Origin: Linnemannia hyalina
Taxonomy: Eukaryota; Mortierellomycota; Mortierellomycetes; Mortierellales; Mortierellaceae
Direction of reading: 5' to 3'
NCBI GenBank assembly: GCA_019671135.1
Contig: JAHRHY010000016.1
Location: 1,329,033 to 1,393,032, forward strand
DNA: 64,000 nt
Shown here: in pieces, positions 35,459 to 44,025 of the stretch
How positions within the stretch are numbered: position 1 is the first letter of the stretch
Layout: each line of letters starts with the position of its first letter
Translations under genes and position numbers: made by a program
Notes under the pieces: model-generated
Told to the model about the DNA's origin: nothing
Seen by the model: the letters and a program-made list of their open reading frames with translations, nothing else
Databases searched by the model: none

Positions 35459-38356
35459 TCAAAATGGTATTTTTAATGTATGGGAAGGGAGGGTATTATG
35501 GTATCCAGCGAGGAGTTCCTCTTCTCCTCCGATGACTCTTCTACCTACGGGCATCGTTGAGGTACTGGCGTCCCGTCGTCGCTTCAGGAACAGACGCAAT
35601 CTCTGACTCGCCGTCGCAGTTATAGTTGCAGGTGTAGGTGAAAGCCCATGTACATTCACAGGACCAGGGACAAGAGCAGGAGTAGGATATTTGAAGGACA
35701 TGGCGTCAAGGGCCTGTTCGAACGCCGTTTGACCAAACATCCCATGGTTCCTCCCAGCCATAGACTCTGCAGTGATGATGTCTGCCAGGCGTTGGCGTTT
35801 CCGGGGCCGAGGATTAGAACTGGAGGCGATGTCGTCGTTCTTGGGGAGTAGGTTGTTGAAGCTGGAAGGATTTTGTTCGCTACTACGGATGTAGTAGGAG
35901 GGGTCGTTTTCGTTGATGTGTAGGCTGGTGGTGGGGGGGTCGTGGTCGGATTGGAGCATTAGTTCTAGGACTCGTTTTGGGCGGGGTTGGGGGGTGCTGC
36001 CTAAGGGTGGATGTGAAGCCGGTGTAGGCGCAGTCTGGCAAGAAGTGATTGCTGTTGCTGTTGCTGTTGTTGCTGTTGTGGTGGTGGCGAGTTGACGGTT
36101 TTGGTTCTGGAAGTAATGTTGGTTGGTGGAGAGGGAGAGAACGATCCCTGAAGGAGAGGTGTTGAACGAGAAGCTACTGCTCCTTGTTGGAGTTTGTGTT
36201 AATAAGGTTGGTGAGAATGAGGGAGAGTCCATGGAGATGTCTTCGTTGGGCCATAAAGGGGAGATTGGAGAGGGGAGAATGCCAAAGATGGAGGTTGTTG
36301 TTGTTGTTATTGCGAGAGGTTGCTGTGGTGGTGGCGAGGATTGCTGTGGTTGCTGCGGGATGGAGTTACGAGGTTGAGCAGCTGGCTTGGTAGCCGTCGT
36401 AGCCCCTGAACTGGTACGGAGAGAGTCCTTGTCTCTAACTTTGCCTTTGTTGTTCTTGGGTGCGGAGGTGGAGATGGTGACGTTCTTGGAGAGCTTTGGG
36501 ACAGTAGTGCTGTCATTGGAGACTGAAGTGATAGTGGTAATGGTGGAGGTAGACGATGACTTAAGGTTCTTGAGAAAGGTAGAGTCTTTTGGTGATAACT
36601 TGGGGGCGGTAGACGCGTCTTTTGGGGTTGCCCTCGTCTTGGGAACGACCGATACTATTGTAGTTGTCGCAGAGGCCTTCGTCGAATATGGTGGCACAGT
36701 GTCGCTTAACTTCTTTGACCTTGCGGCGGGCGCGACCACAGACTTGGCGACTGGAGGAGGATGAGTTTTTGTCTTACTGACCGCGGTGACTGTCGTGGTA
36801 TTCTTCGAGGTACAAGGGACTTTGGTGGGTTTGGATACAGCCTTGAGCGAAGTAGTTTCAGACGTTGCCATCACCTTCGGAGCGGGTGTAGTGGTGCTTG
36901 TGGGCGTAGCAGTGGTGGGTCTGAACTTGGACTTGGGAACAGAGGGTTCGATCTTGATGACTCGACTCGAGATCTCAACCGGCATACTCGTTTTTTTTGT
37001 GACCAAGGGTGGTGTGGTCATGCTCTTTGACACGGCAGGTACAACTGTTTTATCAGTTCCTGCCTTGACGACGGAGGCGATGGTAGATTTGAGTTTTGGC
37101 AAGATGGACTTCGACTTGACGACTCGACGCGTGACTTCGGTCGGGGACACATCCTTGCCAGTGGCAGTTGTGGAACCGGTCGAGGCAGCATCGTTTGAAT
37201 CAGGCTCAAGCTCCTTGACCTTCGTCAACTTGGGCGTCGCTACATTTGTGTCAGCTGGAGGAGTGGCAGTGGAAGCATCAGGTCCAGCCTTGGGTGCGTT
37301 CTTGGGCTTCTTTCCAGTGCTCCTACTCGTGCTCGTGTTAGGGTCGCCCGCGCGTCTCAGAGTTTCACCCGCCTTGCTGTTGGCCGTGGTAACTGTTGGG
37401 GGAGGGAGGAGGCCAAAGAAAAAGTTTGCTTTGAGTCTTGGTTTTGGAGGCGAAGGCGGGGTCCTGCTTGTTTTGTGTAGGGTGATGGTACGCTTCTCGA
37501 CGGGCGAAGGGGTTGTGGGCTCGGTTGGTTTAGTTGTTTTGGCTGAAGGAGGGGTGGGTGCTGGTTTGGTTCTGACGCTGACTCTGACTCTGGACTTGGG
37601 CTTGGGCTTGGGCGTAGTTGTTGAAGAGGTGGCGGAGGATTTGACAGCTTTTGGTGTTGCCGAGGCAGGAGACTGGCTGCTGGTATTACTGCCGGCAGTA
37701 CAATGTTTGAGGATGGACTTTTCAGGGGTATTGGTTTCAGAGTTAACGGCGAGTTTGGTGGTAGAGGCGAGGGATGGCTTTCTGCTAACCAAGAACCTGT
37801 CGAGACGTATTTGGACCTTTGGAGATGGACATGACTGGATGGTGGGTTTGTTGGACGTCTTTGTTGTTGTTGTTTTGGAGGGAGGTTTTTTGGTGCCTCC
37901 TGGGGTGGCGGGTGGCTTTTTTGATAAGGTGGTGATAGTGGTGGTGGTGGCAGTAGGTGTGGTGCCGTTTGGTGCAGATGATATGATCATGCTTGTGAAG
38001 GGAGGCTGAACGAGCGCGGTTTTGGGTGTGTCGGCAGATGGCCTTGAGGCAGCCGGGGTAGAGGTTGAAGAAGACGAAGATGAAGAAGAGGTTGTGGGTG
38101 GTGAAAGCAACGGGGACTGGCCAGCAGCGACAGGTGTATCGGCGACAAACGACATCTGAGTTTTTGCAAAGACAGCAGCCGCCATATTGTCTTCCTTGGC
38201 CAACTGGTCAATGAAGTTCGAGTTGTCTTGGAAAGAGTCGATCTGGCGCTGCTGGCCTTCTTCGATCGCGAGGCGGTGCGTGAGGGTCTGAAAGTCGGTC
38301 ATCATTGTCTCCGGAGAGAAAGGCGAGAAAGCAGCGGAAGGAGAGGAGAACTCCAT
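35459..38356 (-). CDS. Large Ser/Thr/Pro-rich disordered protein, unknown function
   Basis: A single ORF of 965 codons. The N-terminal 60 residues look folded or coiled (a helical block near FQTLTHRLAIEEGQQRQID). Most of the rest is low-complexity Thr/Ser/Pro/Lys with TTT and SSS runs, and basic patches. The C-terminus has a RKRQRLADIITAESMAGRN block (possible nuclear localisation signal and short helix) and RRRDAST...GRRV. No domain recognised. Codon use and the unbroken frame over 2.9 kb argue that it is real. The start at 38356 follows a clean upstream region. Confidence 0.65.
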   Translation of the reverse strand: MEFSSPSAAFSPFSPETMMTDFQTLTHRLAIEEGQQRQIDSFQDNSNFIDQLAKEDNMAAAVFAKTQMSFVADTPVAAGQSPLLSPPTTSSSSSSSSTSTPAASRPSADTPKTALVQPPFTSMIISSAPNGTTPTATTTTITTLSKKPPATPGGTKKPPSKTTTTKTSNKPTIQSCPSPKVQIRLDRFLVSRKPSLASTTKLAVNSETNTPEKSILKHCTAGSNTSSQSPASATPKAVKSSATSSTTTPKPKPKSRVRVSVRTKPAPTPPSAKTTKPTEPTTPSPVEKRTITLHKTSRTPPSPPKPRLKANFFFGLLPPPTVTTANSKAGETLRRAGDPNTSTSRSTGKKPKNAPKAGPDASTATPPADTNVATPKLTKVKELEPDSNDAASTGSTTATGKDVSPTEVTRRVVKSKSILPKLKSTIASVVKAGTDKTVVPAVSKSMTTPPLVTKKTSMPVEISSRVIKIEPSVPKSKFRPTTATPTSTTTPAPKVMATSETTSLKAVSKPTKVPCTSKNTTTVTAVSKTKTHPPPVAKSVVAPAARSKKLSDTVPPYSTKASATTTIVSVVPKTRATPKDASTAPKLSPKDSTFLKNLKSSSTSTITTITSVSNDSTTVPKLSKNVTISTSAPKNNKGKVRDKDSLRTSSGATTATKPAAQPRNSIPQQPQQSSPPPQQPLAITTTTTSIFGILPSPISPLWPNEDISMDSPSFSPTLLTQTPTRSSSFSFNTSPSGIVLSLSTNQHYFQNQNRQLATTTTATTATATAITSCQTAPTPASHPPLGSTPQPRPKRVLELMLQSDHDPPTTSLHINENDPSYYIRSSEQNPSSFNNLLPKNDDIASSSNPRPRKRQRLADIITAESMAGRNHGMFGQTAFEQALDAMSFKYPTPALVPGPVNVHGLSPTPATITATASQRLRLFLKRRRDASTSTMPVGRRVIGGEEELLAGYHNTLPSHTLKIPF

Positions 38357-39477
38357 TACGGCGACTTAGGTACGAGGGAACAGGAGAAACGAGTTGCGTG
38401 AACAAGGCGAAAGGCTAGGGGAATAGGGAAAGTGGTGGGAGGAAGGGGGTTTTTTAGGGGTATTTTTTGGTTTTGTTGTTATTGTTCGTTACAAATTGTT
38501 TTCGCACGCAATTTTGTTTTTCGTTTGGAATGTGGGCGTAGAGGAGAAAGGATTCATACACAAAGTAAGGTTGTAAAAAGAGTAGAGAGAGAGACAGCGA
38601 ATGTAGAAAACGAGAACGAGAGATAGAGAGAGAAAGAAGTGATGACGAAGAAAAGGAAGCAGAGGTAGAAGAAGTAAGATAAGTGTCGAGGATGATGTCG
38701 AGAAAAGAAAAGGTGAGAAAGGGTAGGTACGTGGGGATGTTTGAGGAAGGAGGCACCATGACCCCTCCTCCCCCACTACCACACACACACAAACACACAA
38801 CTACTTTAAATTAAGATAGTATGAGCCCAGCACTCAGCCCCTCATCCACTCTTTGATAATATTTGCATACTAGCATCACGTTGGATCATGGTCAAACATC
38901 ATCATCGCTGGTTCATTCTGTCCATCTCAATGTTTCTTTGTGAAGGGTGGGGCGAGATGGGAGAAAATTGTGGCAATCTATTTCGGCCATTTTATTTCCT
39001 CCCTCTATTCGGTTTTCCTTCCCGCTTACATCTCCTTTTGGAGAAACAAAAAGAGAAGAGGGAAGACATATGCTCATTTTCGAGAATATAGAAACATGCA
39101 AGTGTTCCAGTGCAAAGTAACGAGAATGTTATGTATCATCGGATGCGATAAGGGTATGGATCAATGTGATGGTGTAATTACAGTATCAGCGATGGATGAC
39201 AGAAAGGACGAGATGAGTCTATTGAATCTGAGTCCATTGGGCGCACGGTTGCCTCCCTTCGTACGAGGTGGGACAGAGACATTTCTTTATATATATATTT
39301 TGGACTGAACCATGTCCTCCCTCACACACACTCACCATCCCTCTCTCTATCTTTTCCATTCAGGCCCTCGACTAGGTATATATCTTTCTTTCGCAATGAT
39401 GAAGAACAGCACCAGTGGTTTATTCCGCTAGTCTTTATTTATATAGTTTCGGCGGACGTCTCTTTTCCCTCAACCAC
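38357..39477. other. Intergenic, 1.1 kb
   Basis: GA-rich tracts near 38590-38710 and a CA-rich patch near 38780. No gene seen. Confidence 0.4.
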
Positions 39478-39898
39478 TTAGAACAAGGAAGCCTTGACAG
39501 AGCAAGCTTTCTTGTAAAGGAAGACCTCGACCTGCCGACGAGGAATCGAACCCAAGTCTCAGTAAACGTGATTAATGCCTTAGATATTAGACCAACTCCT
39601 CCTCAGCAACCTTGCTGGAGCTCTCGCCGGTGTTCAGGCGTTTAACTAACTAAGGCTGTAACGACGTTATACCGCCGGTTGTAGGCCCAGGAGATAAGAG
39701 CGCCGTACTGGCTGTCGCTCAACTGAACACGAGACTTTTTGAGCGCCGCCCCGAGGCAATTTCGGAGGCTCTTGAGCTCCAACAAGATCAGGGTTTGGAC
39801 ATTCTCCAGGGACAATGAAATGGGGTAAGAGACATCCCTACAGGCCATGGTCGCGCACTTGTGTCCGTTCGCGACTGTAGCAAAATGTCCGTCATGTG
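39478..39898 (-). pseudogene. GH24 (phage-type) lysozyme remnant
   Basis: The minus strand reads ATVANGHKCATMACRDVSYP, then a segment ending LSDSQYGALISWAYN, then LVKRLNTGESSSKVAEEEL, then RRQVEVFLYKKA: in order, the conserved blocks of GH24 lysozymes. A 4-bp tandem duplication (AGTTAGTT near 39650) shifts the frame just before KRLNTG, and a further break lies between EEEL and RRQVE. The N-terminal catalytic Glu region and signal peptide are not seen. GH24 enzymes cut peptidoglycan; in fungi such genes are thought to have come from bacteria or phage. This copy is dead. Confidence 0.7.
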
Positions 39899-39954
39899 TA
39901 ACCGCACAGTTGGGGGAGCTTCTTAGGGTACCTTAAAAATTCTTGTAGACAGGA

Positions 39955-40026
39955 ATAATTGGCTTGTGGCAGCCAAGCGTTCAGATCGACGTTGCTTTTT
40001 GATTTTTCGATGTCAGCTCTTCCTAA
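39955..40026 (+). repeat. Short LSU rRNA (peptidyl-transferase-centre) fragment
   Basis: GGCTTGTGGCAGCCAAGCGT onward to GATGTCAGCTCTTCC matches fungal LSU rRNA, same segment as at 13.6, 16.0 and 42.4 kb. Confidence 0.7.
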
Positions 40027-40709
40027 ATTAGCAGACATAGATATGTGCCTGGAGGTGTAAAGCATATTCAGTAAAGTTCAACAATATTGTCGAAAGACTT
40101 GTTGACTAAGTACGGATGGAATATATTAGTGTGTTGCGTTGGCTCTGGCACTGCTCCTATTAAGATTGCAAAAACTGAAAGCCAGGTTGAAAGGCTCCGT
40201 GACGAATATGTTAGCGGCTAGATTGTCAAAGGAATCTGTCAAGCCTCTTCCATCACGAAAAATGGTCTATAAAGACCAGTTGAGGCATAAGGCGGCAATG
40301 TTCGTTTAGAGGGAGTCAGAGAGAAGGAGGAAATTCCAGCGCGCATGGGATGATTGACCGACTTGGTTCACTTGCTTTACTCTGTTTTAATCACAATTCT
40401 CTTTCCAAAGGACAGCATGAATCGGCTAGTTGTTGCCATTACTCTCACATATTAAAGGAACGACCAGGATTCTACTCCTCACACCCAACTCAAAGAGCCC
40501 CCCCTCATCACTTCAAGACCTTCCCTCTTCTTACCCAACCAACACCACAACCTTCTCAGTAAGACACATTCTCGTACTTGGGCAGCATTCTGCGTTTGTT
40601 CTTCCAAATCATCCCCCTCCCACCACCTAATCTCGTCCATTTATCTAACACAATGCATGCCACTCAATGTTTTTTCTCCTTTGGCCCTAAAATCCAATAA
40701 CAGCCAAGC
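40027..40709. other. Noncoding stretch
   Basis: No gene seen. The stretch from about 40480 on is C/T/A-rich and leads into the small secreted ORF. Confidence 0.4.
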
Positions 40710-40930
40710 ATGCATTTCAACGAACTCACTCTCCTCCTCGCCGTCATTTTTATGGCTGTGGCGCAGGCCACGGTCCTGACGATTAGCTTCAAACCCTGTA
40801 ATTTAGATGAGAGCGCAATGGGGGCAGTTACTGAAACGTCCTTTGCCACATTCGCAGCTTGAACCCAAACGATTACAACTGCAGGAGTGATACTTGCCAG
40901 ACCACCCACGGGGCTTGTATCCATGCCTAA
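40710..40930 (+). pseudogene. Broken small secreted Cys-rich protein
   Basis: The ATG at 40710 opens a signal peptide (MHFNELTLLLAVIFMAVAQA), but the frame stops at 40860-40862. A different frame then reads NPNDYNCRSDTCQTTHGACIHA to a stop at 40928-40930, which looks like the Cys-rich mature end. One or more indels separate the halves. No family recognised. Confidence 0.35.
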
Positions 40931-41336
40931 GACGACCCAATCCCTCTGGCCATTAATTGTCTCCCTCGCAACAGGGCTTACGGGCTCGACGACATTGATG
41001 TCAGACGCAAGGTCTTTCCAGACTTTCGTGCCGCTAACCGTCGCGATCGATCGATGCCTGTTTTCCGCCCAGCAAGAGCGCTCGAACTAAACGCACGATT
41101 GCGCCACGTTTACCAACCTTTGCTCTGTTCAAGTGACCAGCCTGGTCCTTTCTTTTTCTACCTCGTTGGTATCTACATTCTGAAATACGCCTTATTCGAC
41201 TGTTGATTTTTTTGGGGGGGGAGCCAAAACGGCCTGAACGTAATTTAATGTATTGAAACAGGCTACTACTAGAGATACACATCTAGGTATGGGAGTTCGG
41301 AAAAGGTGGGAATTATAAGAGCTACACTAGTCAATG
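40931..41336. other. Noncoding stretch
   Basis: A G8 run lies near 41212. Nothing recognised. Confidence 0.4.
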
Positions 41337-41756
41337 TTAACGAGTTTCTGTGCATCTTACGCGCCAATTGATGTTGAAGGGGGTCGCATAAGTGTAGCAA
41401 CTACCCTCTGCAGTCACTTTGCAGAATGACTTGCACATTGCATCCTGCTCCTTCGTGCAGCCATCGTCGTTCTGATAGCAGCCGTATAACACTGGCACCT
41501 TTTTAAATGTGGACGGTGTACAGCCTGCGTTGGTCAGCCCGCAGCCTGATTTATCCGTATACACAGTTTGGGACATCGTCGTTGGACAACGACAATAGCC
41601 CCTTATAATAGAGCCTGCAAGGAACTGAGTGATATATGGCTGTTCCACAAGGGAGGAAAACTTCCCACAAGTGGTGAGATGCTCTGATGTGCACCGCATA
41701 TCTCTTCTCGCAAGAACGGTGGAAACAAATAAAATTGCCACCAAGAATAGGCGCAT
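41337..41756 (-). CDS. Small secreted Cys-rich protein
   Basis: 139 residues, single exon. Signal peptide MRLFLVAILFVSTVLA, then about twelve Cys in 120 residues (for example YCRC, SGCGLTNAGC, MCKSFC), suggesting six disulfides. No known family. A secreted effector or cell-wall role is possible but not shown. Lies in a repeat-rich island with the lysozyme remnant and LINE copies. Confidence 0.6.
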   Translation of the reverse strand: MRLFLVAILFVSTVLARRDMRCTSEHLTTCGKFSSLVEQPYITQFLAGSIIRGYCRCPTTMSQTVYTDKSGCGLTNAGCTPSTFKKVPVLYGCYQNDDGCTKEQDAMCKSFCKVTAEGSCYTYATPFNINWRVRCTETR

Positions 41757-42219
41757 GACGGATGTGACAACCTAATGTAGACAAGAAATAATGTAACTTT
41801 AGATTTGAACTGGAGGTAAGACATGTTCAGAGGACAACGAATAAGGAGGGGGTTCATTACCATGTTCGCGAGTTGGGCTGAGAGTTGTTTCCTTGTATAA
41901 CGTCAGTGGACTGCCAGTGGAAAGTGTAAGGATGACTATTGTGGTGAAAAAAAGTATGTTTGAGATTTTATGAAAGGAAAGCTGGCTTTGCACACGAGAG
42001 AATAGATAAAGGAGAGTGTTGGCTGCTACCTTGCTTTCGGGTTGAGAATGCTGTGGAGTAATAAAGCCACAAGAAGACAGGAAAATGAAAGCTTTATATA
42101 TCAAGGACAGAGTAGCTTAACTCTCGTTCACAGAGAAAAAAGATTGAAAGGGAGATACTAAGAAAAAAAGGCTGAAGGGTAGAGACAGCGAGAGAGACAG
42201 AGAAAAGGGTTGAAGGAAG

Positions 42220-42340
42220 AGGGAGTGGGAGGAAGGCTGAAGGGGAGAGACATAGAAAAAAGATGGAAGGGGAGGGACAGAAAAAAGATGGAAGGAGAGG
42301 GACAGAACAAAGATGGAAGGGGAGGGACAGAAACGACTAA
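42220..42340. repeat. Purine minisatellite
   Basis: About four copies of a 25-30-bp GA-rich unit. Confidence 0.65.
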
Positions 42341-42366
42341 GAGGAGAAAAAACGTTTACAGTGACA

Positions 42367-42436
42367 ACTAGCTTGTGGTAGCCAAGCGTTCATGGAGACG
42401 TTGCTTTTTGATCCTTTGATGTCGGCTCTTCCTGTG
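42367..42436 (+). repeat. Short LSU rRNA (peptidyl-transferase-centre) fragment
   Basis: Reads GCTTGTGGTAGCCAAGCGTT through GACGTTGCTTTTTGATCC to GTCGGCTCTTCCTG. Closest to true LSU of the short copies. Confidence 0.7.
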
Positions 42437-42469
42437 AGACTGTACTCTAGACCATGGACAATGTCAAGG

Positions 42470-42610
42470 ATCAAGGGACAGCATTAAGAGACAACATCTA
42501 AGGGTCAACTTCTAGGAACAATATCAAGGATAAATATCTAGGTACAACATCAAGGGACAACATCAAAGGAGCATCAAGGGATAACATCAAGGGACAACAT
42601 CAAGGCATAC
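42470..42610. repeat. CAAGGGACAACAT-type minisatellite
   Basis: Eight or more imperfect copies of a 12-15-bp unit. Confidence 0.65.
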
Positions 42611-42807
42611 ATCCAAGATTCCAAGTTAAGGTTAAGGGCTGAGAGGAGGGATGCAGAGAACAGGAGCAATGCTGAAAGGATCCAGGGCATGCTGGAAAGG
42701 TGAGACACCGAAAAGATCAAGGGGCTGGGAAAATCAAGGGGCTGGGAAAATCAAGGGCCTGAAAAAGCCAGGGATGAAAGGATCAAGGGACAACACCAAT
42801 CGATGTT

Positions 42808-44025
42808 ACTCGGGGGAGAGGGTCAACGGCCAGAGTTGTAGGACCGCTGTTAAGTCCTCAATTGGTACGGGGGGGGGTGGGGGGACGGGGAAGGGGGGGT
42901 TGTAGGTTGAAGGGGGGGAAGAGTGATAATAGCGTCCTAAAAGAATCACACGAAACGATACACTGCAGCGCGCCAGCGAAACTCTTATCAATACTGCTCT
43001 CGTCCAAGAAGTGATGTGTAAAAGGACCTTGTATTCATATTATCAAAGAGGGGGTTGTTATCTGCAGCGCGCCAGCGAAACTCTTGTCAATACTGCTCTC
43101 GTCCAAGAAGTGATGTGTAAAAGGACAAAGAGCAGACTTTTTTTTTTTGCTTTTCTAAGATTTTATTTGTGGCTTGTGGCCGTGAGTTTGAAGAGGTAAT
43201 CGTTTTGCGCTATCGCTTTCTTAATTTCTATGGAGACACAGTTAGAGATTTCCTCCGAAGACTGTGTGAGTTTGTGAAGGAAGAGGATGATATTTGCTGT
43301 GTTTATACCTATGAGGCAGCACGCCAGCAGTTGTGGGGGGGTGATGTTATATTTGGGCTTAATGGAGAAGGTGGGGGGTTTAAAGGAGAGCAAAGTATGG
43401 AGATCCTCGTCGGACCATGTGGGCTTGTCCGTGTATTCTCTCAAAATGAACTGCCATGCTAGGTACTTGCCCTTGCATCCGAAGACATGGTGGTTCTTGT
43501 CCGCCTTTCTTTCCCTGCATCCCTGAGCATCACATTGGGCGTCCTGTTTCCACCGGTGGGCCCTAAGCACAAAGAGCAGACAAGTGGGCTCGGCGCACTA
43601 CTAATACTATGTCTACGAAAGAATATGACTGCTAACCTAAGGCATCGCCGCCACTGCCTATCCACCACATCTTTTTGTAACAGCGCCAGAGCAGATGGCA
43701 TTGTTACTCAGGGGAGAGGGTCGACGGCCAGAGTTGTAGGACCGCTGTTAGGTCCTCAATTGGTACGGAGGAGGGGGGGAAGGGGGTTGTAGGTTGGAGG
43801 GAGGGGAAGTGATAATAGCGTCCTAAAAGAATCACACAAAACGATACACTGCAGCGTGCCAGCGAAACTCTTGTCAATACTGCTCTCGTCCAAGTGATGT
43901 GTAAAAGGACAAAGAGCAGACAAGAGGGCTCGGCGCACTACTAATACTATGTCTACTAAAGAATATGACTGCTAACCTAAGGCATCGCCGCCACTGCCTA
44001 GCCACCACATCTTTTTGTAACAGCA
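42808..44025. repeat. Tandem duplication (about 330-bp unit) interrupted by a LINE copy
   Basis: 42808-43137 plus 43582-43704 corresponds to 43705-44025: the same order of blocks (GGAGAGGGTC..CGGCCAGAGTTGTAGG, TGCAGCG..CCAGCGAAACTC, GGGCTCGGCGCACTAC, CATCTTTTTGTAACAGC). Within the first copy a 64-bp piece (42964-43027) is repeated again at 43063-43126. Confidence 0.75.
43138..43568 (-). mobile_element. 5'-truncated LINE copy with target-site duplication
   Basis: Poly-T at the left end (the 3' poly-A on the minus strand), then a minus-strand ORF homologous to the last 130 residues of the LINE at 44068-47829 (zinc motif CRERKADKNHH, LLACCLIGI). It is flanked by a perfect 13-bp duplication, 43125-43137 and 43569-43581. 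The neighbouring duplicate carries the empty site once, at 43909-43921. Classic target-primed insertion. Confidence 0.85.

Larger units (their letters stand above)
41757..42805. other. Noncoding, purine-rich minisatellite region
   Basis: Three successive types of imperfect tandem repeat: AAGATGGAAGGGGAGGGACAG-like units (about 42220-42340), CAAGGGACAACAT-like units (about 42470-42610) and ATCAAGGGGCTGGGAAA-like units (about 42700-42770). No gene. Confidence 0.6.

Noticed and set aside
36786..38009. Plus-strand 407-codon Val/Gly-rich ORF
   Set aside because: Antisense shadow of the 965-residue Ser/Thr/Pro-rich ORF, whose codon pattern and termini are better.
39520..39600. tRNA-like sequence on the minus strand with a B-box (GGGTTCGATTCC) and a partial acceptor stem
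   Set aside because: The same bases are coding blocks of the GH24 lysozyme remnant (RRQVEVFLYKKA frame), the acceptor stem mismatches and no anticodon arm forms.
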